This document shows positions 27,851 to 36,313 of a stretch of 64,000 bases of DNA, piece after piece (position 1 is the stretch's first letter; every line of letters starts with the position of its first letter). The position numbers and the translations under genes were made by a program. This DNA comes from Isosphaera pallida ATCC 43644. Lineage in GTDB: Bacteria; Planctomycetota; Planctomycetia; Isosphaerales; Isosphaeraceae. The notes under the pieces were generated by a model. The model had not been told where the DNA came from, ran no database searches, and saw only the letters and a list, made by a program, of their open reading frames with translations. Where the stretch lies: contig NC_014962.1 in assembly GCF_000186345.1 (NCBI RefSeq), positions 4,616,450 through 4,680,449 on the forward strand, in the 5' to 3' direction.

Positions 27851-28941
27851 TCTACGGGGAGGCTGGCGGTTGGTCCATCGCTCCGGCCCACGCCTTGGGT
27901 CGCTGGGGCTGGTCAGCCGGTCGCGGCGTCGTCCCTCCGAGCGGGACAAGCGCGCGTGAACCGGGCCTTCCGCCGTCCATCCCCACCTCCAACTTAAACC
28001 GTCGCGCCTGGTGGAACCGTTCGGCCCTGGCCGCCCTCGCCTGGACATTTGGTGGGGCCACCCCACTTCCTTGCCTCAACACGGCAGCTCAACTCGCGTC
28101 GGCCCAGCCTCCCAATGGGTTGGACGCAACCGCGCCCCCTCCGCCATCCGGCGCAGCGATTGATCCAGCGCGGGAGCGGGACCGCCTGGCGCGGGCCACC
28201 GTGCTGGTCCGTCGCGGGACCAAGGTGGGCAGCGGCACGGTGATCGCCTCGGTGCCAGGCGAAACCCTCATCCTGACCGCCTGGCATGTGTTGGACGCGG
28301 TAGGCGAGCCCATGATCGAATGGCAACATTGGAATCTAGGCCGCGATCGGCACGTCGAGCGCGACGGCGACTCCTCTTGGCCGCGTCCCCAACGCGCTGA
28401 GATTGTCGCGTCAGAACGGGCCTGCGACCTGGCGGTGCTGCGTGCTCAGGTGCGTCAGGCGTTGCCCTACGTGGCGCGGGTGGAACTGGACGACCGCGAC
28501 CTTGACCCGGGAACCAGCGTGACCAGCTTCGGCTTCGACGGCGGCAAGGTGCTGAGCGTGTGGGAGTCGTTGATCACCGCGATCGTGACCCTCGACCTCA
28601 AGCGGGGCGGCGGTCCGCGGTTCTTTCTGGCGACCGCTAAACCGCCGGTGGAAGGACGTTCGGGCGGCGGGTTGTATCGCCGGGCCAACCTCACGCTAGC
28701 GGGAGTAGCAGTGGGGCGAGCGATTCTCAGTCAGATCGACGTGAAGTTCGGTGTGTTCGCCTCGAGCCGCGATTTGCGCGACCTGTTGGCGCGTCGTGGT
28801 TTGGATCGGGTGCTGGCCCGTTCCCAAGACCTCGACGCCCGCGACGCCCGCCCTGTTCCCTCCTGGCTGGAACCGTCGCGTTCGTCGCCACCACCAGCAC
28901 CTTCGAACCGCTCGGCCCGGTTGGAACGTAATCGTTCTTGA
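27847..28941 (+). CDS. Trypsin-like serine protease, exported
   Basis: 364 residues, starting within the FKBP stop codon (ATGA). Residues 1-55 are a variable leader, and a hydrophobic segment near 58-86 ([16 protein letters not shown]...) may be a signal peptide, so the true mature start is unclear. The catalytic triad is readable: His147 in [10 protein letters not shown], Asp194 in [10 protein letters not shown] and Ser272 in [11 protein letters not shown]. The fold is the two-barrel trypsin/DegP kind, but no PDZ domain is present. It ends with a Pro/Arg/Ser-rich tail. Coupling to an FKBP isomerase suggests protein quality control or maturation outside the cytoplasm. Confidence 0.85.
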   Translation: MIYGEAGGWSIAPAHALGRWGWSAGRGVVPPSGTSAREPGLPPSIPTSNLNRRAWWNRSALAALAWTFGGATPLPCLNTAAQLASAQPPNGLDATAPPPPSGAAIDPARERDRLARATVLVRRGTKVGSGTVIASVPGETLILTAWHVLDAVGEPMIEWQHWNLGRDRHVERDGDSSWPRPQRAEIVASERACDLAVLRAQVRQALPYVARVELDDRDLDPGTSVTSFGFDGGKVLSVWESLITAIVTLDLKRGGGPRFFLATAKPPVEGRSGGGLYRRANLTLAGVAVGRAILSQIDVKFGVFASSRDLRDLLARRGLDRVLARSQDLDARDARPVPSWLEPSRSSPPPAPSNRSARLERNRS

Positions 28942-28989
28942 CGATCGTCGCCCAAACCGCGACTCTCTCAAACCGCGGCGGACTCTCTA

Positions 28990-29015
28990 TGCTATCAATG
29001 TCTGCTATCAATGTC
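28990..29015. repeat. Perfect 13-bp tandem duplication
   Basis: TGCTATCAATGTC occurs twice with no spacer. It is short and non-coding. It could be a slippage product or a pair of direct regulator sites. Confidence 0.7.
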
Positions 29016-29172
29016 GCGCGGAAGCAAAAGGCAATGAGAGGGAACCATCGCGCAAACAGACGTTCGATCGCTACGGTCGGATTAGCCCGTCCTACCGTCG
29101 GGGGATGGAACCGCGCCAAAGCAAGTCGAGAAGGACGGTTCAGGCCACTTGATTGAAAATCCAAACACGCGG

Positions 29173-29208
29173 TCTCCCATCCAGAAACCGAGGGAATGGA
29201 GATTTTTT
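29173..29208 (+). terminator. Bulged hairpin followed by T6, rho-independent terminator candidate
   Basis: TCTCCCATCC pairs with GGAATGGAGA with one bulged base on each arm and a loop of about 10 nt, immediately followed by TTTTTT. It lies about 230 nt past the protease stop and 250 nt before the next start. It is one of the few sites in the window with a real T-run. Confidence 0.5.
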
Positions 29209-29456
29209 GATTGCGAGACTTGCCGAGCGTGGAACAATGTCGAGGGGAGGCTTGGTTCGATCCGATTCGGTACAGGTCCACGCGGAGCGCGTCGGATTCG
29301 CTTTCGCTCGGGGTGACCAGTCCGAACCAGCAGTGGATCGTCTGTCCATCCATATACTAAGTGGGTGTGATCCCGCTGTATTCGTCACAAGGGTCCCATC
29401 CCGCCTCTACGCTTTCGATCCCTTCCGCACCTTTGAGAATCGAGGAACGAATCGAC

Positions 29457-30215
29457 ATGGAATCGAGAAATCCGGTACTCAGCGGCGATCTTTTCCAGAA
29501 CGCTGCCGTCGGGGGTTACGAGGGAGTGGCCGCTTCGACGATGAGCATCCAGGGGACGACGGTTAAGACCGGTCTCCTGCTGGCAATCACCGTCGCCACC
29601 GCGTTGATCTCGTGGGAAAAGATTCCCCAAGGTGAAATGGCGTTTGGTTGGTTGATCGGCGGAGCGATTGTGGGCCTCATCGTGGGTCTGATCACCTCGT
29701 TCAAGCCGACCTTGGCCCCGTTCACTGCGCCGTTGTACGCCGCGGCCCAAGGATTGTTCCTAGGCGGCCTGAGCGTCATCGCCGAAATGAAGTTCCCCGG
29801 TATCGCGTTGCAAGCCATCATGGCGACCTTCGGTGTCTTCGCCGCCATGTTGATCCTGTACGCGACCCGGACCATTCAAGCCACCCCCGGCCTAGTGAAG
29901 TTCCTGTCCATCGCCATTTTGGGGATTATGCTCACTTATTTGTGTTCGTTCATCCTGAGCTTCTTCGGGATGAGCATCCCCTTCCTGCGTGAGCCCAGCC
30001 CCATCGGGATTGGCATCGGCCTGTTCATCACTGGCGTGGCCGCCTTCACCCTGATCCTCGACTTCCACCAGATCGAGGAACTCAGCAACCAGGGCGCGCC
30101 CAAGTCGATGGAATGGTACGGCGCGTTTGGGCTGATGGTCACCTTGATCTGGCTGTATATCGAAATCCTGCGGTTGCTGATGCTAATTGCCTCCTATGCT
30201 CAAAGCAACGAATGA
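29457..30215 (+). CDS. Bax inhibitor-1/YccA family membrane protein
   Basis: About 252 residues from the ATG at 29457, with GAGGAACG upstream. Seven hydrophobic segments are readable, starting with TGLLLAITVATALISW and ending with YGAFGLMVTLIWLYIEILRL. The family motif near the end is seen in LILDFHQIEELSNQGAPKSM, which carries the acidic residues thought to form a pH or calcium sensor in bacterial homologues such as YetJ. The short hydrophilic N-terminus (ESRNPVLSGDLFQN) matches the larger bacterial subfamily. It probably conducts or regulates ion leak in the inner membrane. It is not in an operon with either neighbour. Confidence 0.9.
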   Translation: MESRNPVLSGDLFQNAAVGGYEGVAASTMSIQGTTVKTGLLLAITVATALISWEKIPQGEMAFGWLIGGAIVGLIVGLITSFKPTLAPFTAPLYAAAQGLFLGGLSVIAEMKFPGIALQAIMATFGVFAAMLILYATRTIQATPGLVKFLSIAILGIMLTYLCSFILSFFGMSIPFLREPSPIGIGIGLFITGVAAFTLILDFHQIEELSNQGAPKSMEWYGAFGLMVTLIWLYIEILRLLMLIASYAQSNE

Positions 30216-30298
30216 GGCTTTCCTTCCAACTAGCCCCTTCTGATCTTACCTCACCTCAAGACCTCACTGTGGTGTTTGTGTATAGGCGCGTTTCGCCA

Positions 30299-30338
30299 CG
30301 CCCCGGCCGCTCCGCTTGTGTCGGAGGGGTACGGGGCG
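30299..30338 (+). terminator. Two-part hairpin between the Bax-inhibitor gene and coaB
   Basis: An outer 7-bp stem (CGCCCCG with CGGGGCG) and an inner 5-bp stem (CTCCG with CGGAG around a 7-nt loop) form one structure after the Bax-inhibitor gene and before coaB. No T-run follows. It may be a terminator or an mRNA leader structure for coaB, whose ATG is 47 nt downstream. Confidence 0.4.
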
Positions 30339-30384
30339 AAGTCGTTTGAGGACTGGGCCGGAGCGAGGCGAGGCAACGACGACG

Positions 30385-31230
30385 ATGACAAGGCCGATCA
30401 CCACCGAGGCGGAGAGCAAGTTCAAAGGCCGGCGAGACGACGAACGCCCGACCTTGCGAGTGGTGGTCAGCGGAGGAGGAACCATCGCGCCGATCGACGA
30501 GGTGCGTTGGATCGGCAACTTCTCGACCGGCTCCTTCGCCGCTCGAATCGCCGAGGCATTCCTGGAGCGCGGAGCGTGGGTTTGGCATGTTCACACACCT
30601 ACCTCCCAACGTCCCTACCGTCGATTGGCCTGCTGGGATCTCGACGCCGACCCAACCTTTGAGTGCGATCGTTTGACCCGATTGACCCAACGCTGGCGCA
30701 AGACACGCGCGCGGTTGGTGGAGGTGGGGCTCGAGCGGGGCGATGTCGAGGACTACCGGACCACCCTCAAACGTCTGCTCCAATCCGAACCGATTGACGC
30801 GGTGATTCACGCGATGGCGGTCTCGGATTATCAACCCGACTTTCAACCCGGCAAGCTCGACTCGCGCGCGGGCGATTTGATCCTCACCTGCCGGCCGGTG
30901 CCCAAGGTGATCGCTCAAGTCAAGGACTGGGCTCCTCGGGCAATCCTAGTGGGGTTCAAGCTCCTGGTTGGTTCAACGCGGGACGAGTTGATCGCCGCGG
31001 CGCGTCGGGCGATGGCGACCACTCGGGCCGACCTGACAGTCGCCAACGATCTGGTCGAACTACGCCAAGGACGCCACACCATCCACCTGGTGGAGGCAGA
31101 GCCGAACCAACCCGTTGAGACAATTGGCCCCGAATCCGACCAACCCGGCCTGCTAGCTGACCGCGTCGCAGCCCTAGTGAAGCGGCGGCAAGGGTCCGGC
31201 GATGGGGAAGCCCATCGGATCGACCCCTGA
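30385..31230 (+). CDS. coaB: Stand-alone phosphopantothenate-cysteine ligase (CoaB type)
   Basis: About 281 residues from the ATG at 30385. It forms 4'-phosphopantothenoyl-cysteine in coenzyme A synthesis. The nucleotide site is VVSGGGTIAPIDEVRWIGNF followed by STGSFAARIAEAFLERGAWV, typical of CoaB. Further landmarks are IDAVIHAMAVSDYQPD, RPVPKVIAQVKDWAP, ILVGFKLLVGSTRDEL and ADLTVANDL. These match the single-domain CoaB known from streptococci more closely than the C-terminal half of the fused CoaBC of most bacteria. No CoaC decarboxylase domain or gene is seen here. About 40 residues of unrelated sequence precede the domain. Confidence 0.85.
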   Translation: MTRPITTEAESKFKGRRDDERPTLRVVVSGGGTIAPIDEVRWIGNFSTGSFAARIAEAFLERGAWVWHVHTPTSQRPYRRLACWDLDADPTFECDRLTRLTQRWRKTRARLVEVGLERGDVEDYRTTLKRLLQSEPIDAVIHAMAVSDYQPDFQPGKLDSRAGDLILTCRPVPKVIAQVKDWAPRAILVGFKLLVGSTRDELIAAARRAMATTRADLTVANDLVELRQGRHTIHLVEAEPNQPVETIGPESDQPGLLADRVAALVKRRQGSGDGEAHRIDP

Positions 31231-31319
31231 CAACGCGATCGAAGCCGATCCGACCCCAATTCGACCAGAGCCGCCCACTCTAGAGCTTAAGAGCATCTAC
31301 AAACACTAATCATTCAATT

Positions 31320-31961
31320 TCAATAAGAAGGACGCAGCGGGTTGGCGTATTCGGGCGACTGACGCAGTAGGGTCATCATCCGCACCAATTCCTGGACGCT
31401 CTCGGCCTGCATCTTGTCCATGATCCGGGCGCGATGCGCTTCGATCGCCTTGACTCCAACACCCAACTCGCTGGCGATTTGCTTGTTGATGCGGCCCTCG
31501 ACCACCAACTCAAGCACTTGGAGTTCGCGTGGGGTGAGGCTGCGCAACTTTTGGGCCACTTGACGGTTGGCCTCCGCTTTGATCCGGCGTTCCCGGTCCT
31601 GTTCAAGCAGTCTCTGAATCGCGTCGATCAGGATTTGGTCGTTGAATGGCTTCTCCAAAAACTCGCAGGCGCCTTGCTTCATGGCCCGGACCACGGTGGG
31701 CACGTCGCCGTGGGCGGTGATGATGATGACCGGAATGCGATGTCCGTTTCGATAGAGGTGTTCATGAAGCTCGATGCCACTCATGCCGGGCATCCGCAGG
31801 TCGGTGACCAGGACGGCGTTGAGTTCGGGGTCGAACTCACTGAGGAACTTAGGGGCCGACTCATACGTTTTGACTTGGAGCCGTACAGTTTCGAGCAGGA
31901 ACCGCAGCGATTCGCGCATCGGTTGCTCGTCGTCCACGACGTAAACCAGGGGAAGAGACAT
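31320..31961 (-). CDS. FixJ-family response regulator
   Basis: 213 residues from the ATG ending at 31961, with GGAG upstream. The receiver domain has the acidic pair (YVVDDEQ), the phosphorylated Asp54 in VLVTDLRMPGMSG, the Thr in VIIITAHGD and the Lys in FLEKPF. After a helical linker comes a LuxR-type HTH (LTPRELQVLELVVEGRINKQ then IASELGVGVKAIEAHRARIM). It is encoded 130 bp downstream of the PAS kinase on the same strand and is its likely partner. Target genes are unknown. Confidence 0.92.
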   Translation of the reverse strand: MSLPLVYVVDDEQPMRESLRFLLETVRLQVKTYESAPKFLSEFDPELNAVLVTDLRMPGMSGIELHEHLYRNGHRIPVIIITAHGDVPTVVRAMKQGACEFLEKPFNDQILIDAIQRLLEQDRERRIKAEANRQVAQKLRSLTPRELQVLELVVEGRINKQIASELGVGVKAIEAHRARIMDKMQAESVQELVRMMTLLRQSPEYANPLRPSY

Positions 31962-32091
31962 GGTGGGGGAAACTCCGATGGGGCGAGACGAAGGGGGCAA
32001 GGAAGTGCCTTGCCACAGATGAAATCGATTCGACGCGACGCGATCTTAGGGAAACGGATTAGTCCGACAACCGGACGTGTTTTGATGCTGC

Positions 32092-35000
32092 TCATGTCGA
32101 GGGCGATTGTGGGGAGGGAAGGGGTGAAGGATTCTCGCTGATTGAGGGAGTGACGGCAGGTTGGTCGAGCGGATCGCCAGGCGGTGGGCTGGCGACGGGG
32201 AGGAAGAATTGGAAAAGGGCCCCCCCCTCAGGATGATTGGCACCTTGAAGCGATCCGCCGTGGGCTTCGATGATCGAGCGGCTGATGACCAAGCCGAAGC
32301 CCATGCCGTGGGGTTTGGTGGTGGCGAACGGTTCGAAGAGGTGTTCCAGGATCGTTTCGTCCAGGCCGGTTCCGGTGTCTTGGACGGCGAAACGCACCGC
32401 GGCGGGTTCGGTGGGGTCGGCGGCCTGACCCGACGCGGAATCTTGGGAGGGAAACTCGGCGGCGGCAACCCCTTCGGCCGTCAGGGTCAAGACGCGCTCG
32501 CCCGCCGGGCGGCTTTCCATCGCGTCTAGAGCGTTACGGATCAGGTTGAGCAACACCTGTTCAATTTGAATGAGATCGACTCGAACTTTGGGGAGATGGG
32601 GTGAAATCGTCTGCCGAAGTTCGACGCTGCGGGAGCGAATCTCGGAGGAGGCCAGGCGAACGACTTCGGCGAGGATTTCCCCAGGGTCGATTTCCACCCG
32701 GTCGATGGGGTCGTCGGGCCGTCGTTTGCGGACGAAGGAGCGAAGGCGTTTGATGATGCCGCCAGCGCGTTGGGCTTCTTGGGCGGCGGCTTCTAGGGCT
32801 TTGATCAGTTCGGGCTGGGCGGGCGGATCGCCGGCGCGGAGACGCCGGACGCAGCCCATTGTGTAATTGGAGATGGCCGCCAGGGGTTGGTTGAGTTCGT
32901 GAGCCATAGCGGTGGCCATTTCGCCCATGGTGCTGAGTCGTCCGAGGTGGGCCAGTTCCTCTAGGTGAAGCCGAGCGGCCTGCTCGCCCCGCTTGCGTTG
33001 GGTGAGATCAACCGCCAATCCGGTCAACGACTCGACCTTGCCGGAGGGACCCACCACTGGGAAGACCCGTTCCCAGATCCAGCGAATCGATTCGGAGGGG
33101 GTTTGGATGCGATACTCCAGGTCGGTGGGGAGACCTCGCAGCTGAGCGGCCCGCGCTTCACGCCAGGCGGGTTGATCCTCGGGATGGACCCAGGCGAGAA
33201 AGGCCGACTCTACCGTGTCGCCCGGCTCCGGCCGGCGTTCCCAAACCCGTTGATAGGCGGGACTGAGGTAGAGGGGCAGACCGCGCGGGGCGGTGGCGGT
33301 GGGGGAATCGACCAAGGCGGCAGGGGACTCCTCCCAAACCTGACCCAGCGGGGACGTCGTTCCTTTGGAAGGGCGTTCCATCCAAAGGACCTCCTCCACA
33401 TTCTCAGCTAACTGGCGGAACAGATGTTCCGAATCACGTAGCGCTTGCTCGGTGCGGAGCCGTTCGGCGATTTCCCGGGTGAGTTGGTCGTTGGCTTGGC
33501 GTAGTTCGCGGGTGCGTTCCTCGACCCGGCGTTCCAGTTGGGCGCGGGCTTCGTGAAGCTGTTCGTTGAGCAGACGTTGATGGGTCATATCGCGGCCAAC
33601 CGCTTGGTATTCCAACACGCGGCCGTGTTCGTCGCACAGGGCGCGGTTGGTCCATTGGATCCAGCGAATTGAGCCGTCGCGTAGGATGAGGGCCTGTTCG
33701 TAGGGGTGGTCGGTACGCAGAGGCTCGGGCACGCCCGAGTCGCTCACCACCATGCCTGGGACGCTGGTTTCGAGGTCTCCAATAGGCGGAAGGAAGCTGG
33801 TGCCGATGAGATCGTCCCGGTTCATTCCCAGCAGTTGGCAATAAGCTTGGTTGATGTAGGTGATGGTGCCGTCGGGTTGGTAACGACACACCAATTCGGA
33901 TTGCTCCTCGACGATGGTTCGATAACGTTTTTCACTCTCTTCCAGACGTTCCTGAGCGCGTTTGCGTTCGGTCACATCCTGGGCGGCTCCTAGGACGACG
34001 CGGGGTCGGCCGTCGGGGTGGCGTTCGGCCAGGGTTTCGCGGCAGGACAACCAGCGGGGCAGGCCGTCGGGGCCGGGAATTTCTACCTCGCGTTCCAGGA
34101 AGCCGTCGGGGGGAAGTTCGGTCAGGGCGCGGACATATTCGGCGACCTCCGGGACCAAGCGGGGCGGACCACCGTCCGAGGCTTGGGACTGGGGATCGAG
34201 CGGGAAGAGGGTGTCGAACAGCGGACGCGACGCGGCCCGCGCGGCGACCTCGTCGGCTGGCAGACCCAGCAGACGGGCAGTCTGACGGTTGGCGTAGCGG
34301 ACCACCCGTTGCTCCAGGTCGTAAAGGTACAAAAGGCTGGGGGAGGTGTCAGCGACCCGTTGGATGAATCGTTCGCGTTGGCGGTGGTGAGCCTCCTCGC
34401 GCTTGATCGAGGTCAGATCCATCAGCGTCAAGGCCAGTCTCTCGGCGTCCAGGCGGGTCGCGGCGATCCGCTGCCAGGCGGCTCCCGGGCAGTCATCACC
34501 GAAGTGGTGGTCGAAGCATTGCGGCACGCCGGTCTCGACCACGCCGACGTACAAGTCGAACAGGCCGTCGCGCTGATGGTCCGGTCTGAGTTCCAACAAA
34601 CAGCCACCCTGAAGACGCTCCAGGGGCAGCCCCAGAATCGCTTCGGCAGCCCGGTTGACCAGGATGATGCGGAAATCAACAATCGCTTTCGAGCCATCTC
34701 GGATCGCCTTGAGCGCCACCACTCCGTTGAGCGAGGTGTTGAGCAGACCGACCAGGAGCGCTTCGCTTTGCCGCAGTTGGACCTCGGCCCGGAGACGTTC
34801 GGTTTCGTCCCGTGCGATCCAGAGCAGCCCGCCTTGATGAGGAGGGCGTGTCACCGCGGAGCTAGAGTCCGAGCCGGCCGGCTCAGACTCCAGTACAACT
34901 CGACATGTGTAGATTCGTTGGGAGTGATAAGACCCCCCTGCGGGAACTGTCGGGCCGGAGGTGGAGGTCAACGAGGACATTAACTCGAAGGTGACGGGGT

Positions 35001-35964
35001 CGCGTTGAGTTCGGGCCTGGTGAATTGCCCGTTGGAGACGTTCCCGCATATTGGCGGGCAGAGCGAGTTCCTCAATCGTCTTGCCCGCGATCTCGTCGAA
35101 CGAGTTGGCCCCTAACAATCGTTGCAGGGAGGGGTTGGCCGTAGTAAGGCGGTTTTGGCTGTCAAAGCGTCCCAGAGCGTCGGGCAGGTCGCGGAGAATC
35201 CGGCGGTTGAGGCGCTCCTGGTCGCGCAACAACTCGATCGCTTGGGTCCGTTCGGTCCAGTCCTCGATGATCACCAAAACCGGGATCGACGGAAATGCGT
35301 TCCCTTTGGGCGATGGCGACTGGTTGGGCGCATCCTCAGCGGGTGGAGTCAACGACGCGGGGTCGAGCTTGGCGAGAGGCACCACGGTGGTGAGACCAAC
35401 TCGCCGTCGTCCCTTGTTGGTCCGGTAAGTCTGTTCCATGCTGTAGGACGAGCGGTGCTCTTGCCCAACCTCCCGCTTGTGGAAGTCGCTTTTGCCGACG
35501 TCGTCTGGATCCAGGAAGTCGGTCAGCGCGCGACCCGTTAGATCCAACGGGGGGAGGTCAAGAAAGCGTCCTAGCGCTGCGTTGGCCCAAACGATTCGAT
35601 CGCCGCGCAACACCGCCATCCCGATTCCTCCGTGGTCGCGCAATGCCTCGAAGAGGCGACCCGGCACGAGTTCGGAGTTAGGGTCGGCTTCGCAAGGAGG
35701 GGCGTTGGAGGCGACCAGGGGCGGGCGGGACGTTCGCGTTTGGATCCTCCACCAAACCAACCAGGGTGACGCGGCCAGACCGAGGATCGCCAGGTCGCGC
35801 GTCAGACGCCCCAATACCGCCGCGGCCCAGTCGGTGGGAGAATTCGCAAAGGCGATCCCCTCGCGTCCGACCTCCACGGCCTTAGCGCTCGCCAGGATCG
35901 CAAGGGAAGCCGTCCACGTTGCGATGCGCGTCCATCCGGCCTTGGTCATAACATTCGCACCCAT
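32092..35964 (-). CDS. Multi-PAS sensor histidine kinase, FixL-like
   Basis: About 1290 residues; the ATG ending at 35964 is used, and one at 35949 is equally possible. A single membrane segment is near the N-terminus (LAILGLAASPWLVWW). Six PAS-like domains follow, with cores such as GIGMAVLRGDRIVWANAALG, LYDLEQRVVRYANRQTARLL and YQPDGTITYINQAYCQLLGM. A coiled coil (LERRVEERTRELRQANDQLT) precedes the last PAS. The kinase core has the H-box MGEMATAMAHELNQPLAAIS (His near residue 1020), the N-box VLLNLIRNALDAM, and G-boxes in VQDTGTGLDETI and TTKPHGMGFGLVISRSIIE. The kinase end is of the FixL/NtrB type. No haem-binding His signature was confirmed, so the signal is unknown. Confidence 0.9.
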   Translation of the reverse strand: MGANVMTKAGWTRIATWTASLAILASAKAVEVGREGIAFANSPTDWAAAVLGRLTRDLAILGLAASPWLVWWRIQTRTSRPPLVASNAPPCEADPNSELVPGRLFEALRDHGGIGMAVLRGDRIVWANAALGRFLDLPPLDLTGRALTDFLDPDDVGKSDFHKREVGQEHRSSYSMEQTYRTNKGRRRVGLTTVVPLAKLDPASLTPPAEDAPNQSPSPKGNAFPSIPVLVIIEDWTERTQAIELLRDQERLNRRILRDLPDALGRFDSQNRLTTANPSLQRLLGANSFDEIAGKTIEELALPANMRERLQRAIHQARTQRDPVTFELMSSLTSTSGPTVPAGGSYHSQRIYTCRVVLESEPAGSDSSSAVTRPPHQGGLLWIARDETERLRAEVQLRQSEALLVGLLNTSLNGVVALKAIRDGSKAIVDFRIILVNRAAEAILGLPLERLQGGCLLELRPDHQRDGLFDLYVGVVETGVPQCFDHHFGDDCPGAAWQRIAATRLDAERLALTLMDLTSIKREEAHHRQRERFIQRVADTSPSLLYLYDLEQRVVRYANRQTARLLGLPADEVAARAASRPLFDTLFPLDPQSQASDGGPPRLVPEVAEYVRALTELPPDGFLEREVEIPGPDGLPRWLSCRETLAERHPDGRPRVVLGAAQDVTERKRAQERLEESEKRYRTIVEEQSELVCRYQPDGTITYINQAYCQLLGMNRDDLIGTSFLPPIGDLETSVPGMVVSDSGVPEPLRTDHPYEQALILRDGSIRWIQWTNRALCDEHGRVLEYQAVGRDMTHQRLLNEQLHEARAQLERRVEERTRELRQANDQLTREIAERLRTEQALRDSEHLFRQLAENVEEVLWMERPSKGTTSPLGQVWEESPAALVDSPTATAPRGLPLYLSPAYQRVWERRPEPGDTVESAFLAWVHPEDQPAWREARAAQLRGLPTDLEYRIQTPSESIRWIWERVFPVVGPSGKVESLTGLAVDLTQRKRGEQAARLHLEELAHLGRLSTMGEMATAMAHELNQPLAAISNYTMGCVRRLRAGDPPAQPELIKALEAAAQEAQRAGGIIKRLRSFVRKRRPDDPIDRVEIDPGEILAEVVRLASSEIRSRSVELRQTISPHLPKVRVDLIQIEQVLLNLIRNALDAMESRPAGERVLTLTAEGVAAAEFPSQDSASGQAADPTEPAAVRFAVQDTGTGLDETILEHLFEPFATTKPHGMGFGLVISRSIIEAHGGSLQGANHPEGGALFQFFLPVASPPPGDPLDQPAVTPSISENPSPLPSPQSPST

Positions 35965-36313
35965 CCAAATCCAACCAGACCTCAGCGGCCGCCGGCGTTG
36001 CGATGAACTATGATTCGTCAAGCTCCAGAGAAGGTCGTGTCCGGAATGGTCCGCCGTCGCGAAGGGATGCCAAACGCGCTTAGGTCGATCCGGGCGATGC
36101 CCGCATGATCGCCGGGTTGCGAGCAGCAACACCGCTTGGGTGGGGCAAGAGAGACTTGGCCGAGGCGCGATTCGGTCTCACGACACCTCTCCGTCAGTCA
36201 GGATAGGACTAGTTCAGCAGCCAACGCGGGGGAGATGAGCCGGTTTTGAACGGAAACCGTCGCGCGGCGGGGAGCAGCGTCCGGTCTCGCTGGTGTTTGA
36301 GGGTCTCTTATCT

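Larger units (their letters stand above)
28942..29456. other. Intergenic region between the protease and the Bax-inhibitor gene
   Basis: About 515 bp of lower-GC DNA. It holds a 13-bp tandem duplication at 28990-29015 and the terminator candidate at 29173-29208. No gene is supported; an antisense open frame crossing it overlaps the protease end and has no recognisable product. Confidence 0.5.

Noticed and set aside
28727-29353. 208-codon minus-strand open frame across the spacer after the protease
   Set aside because: It overlaps the end of the protease gene on the opposite strand and shows no domain or ribosome site.
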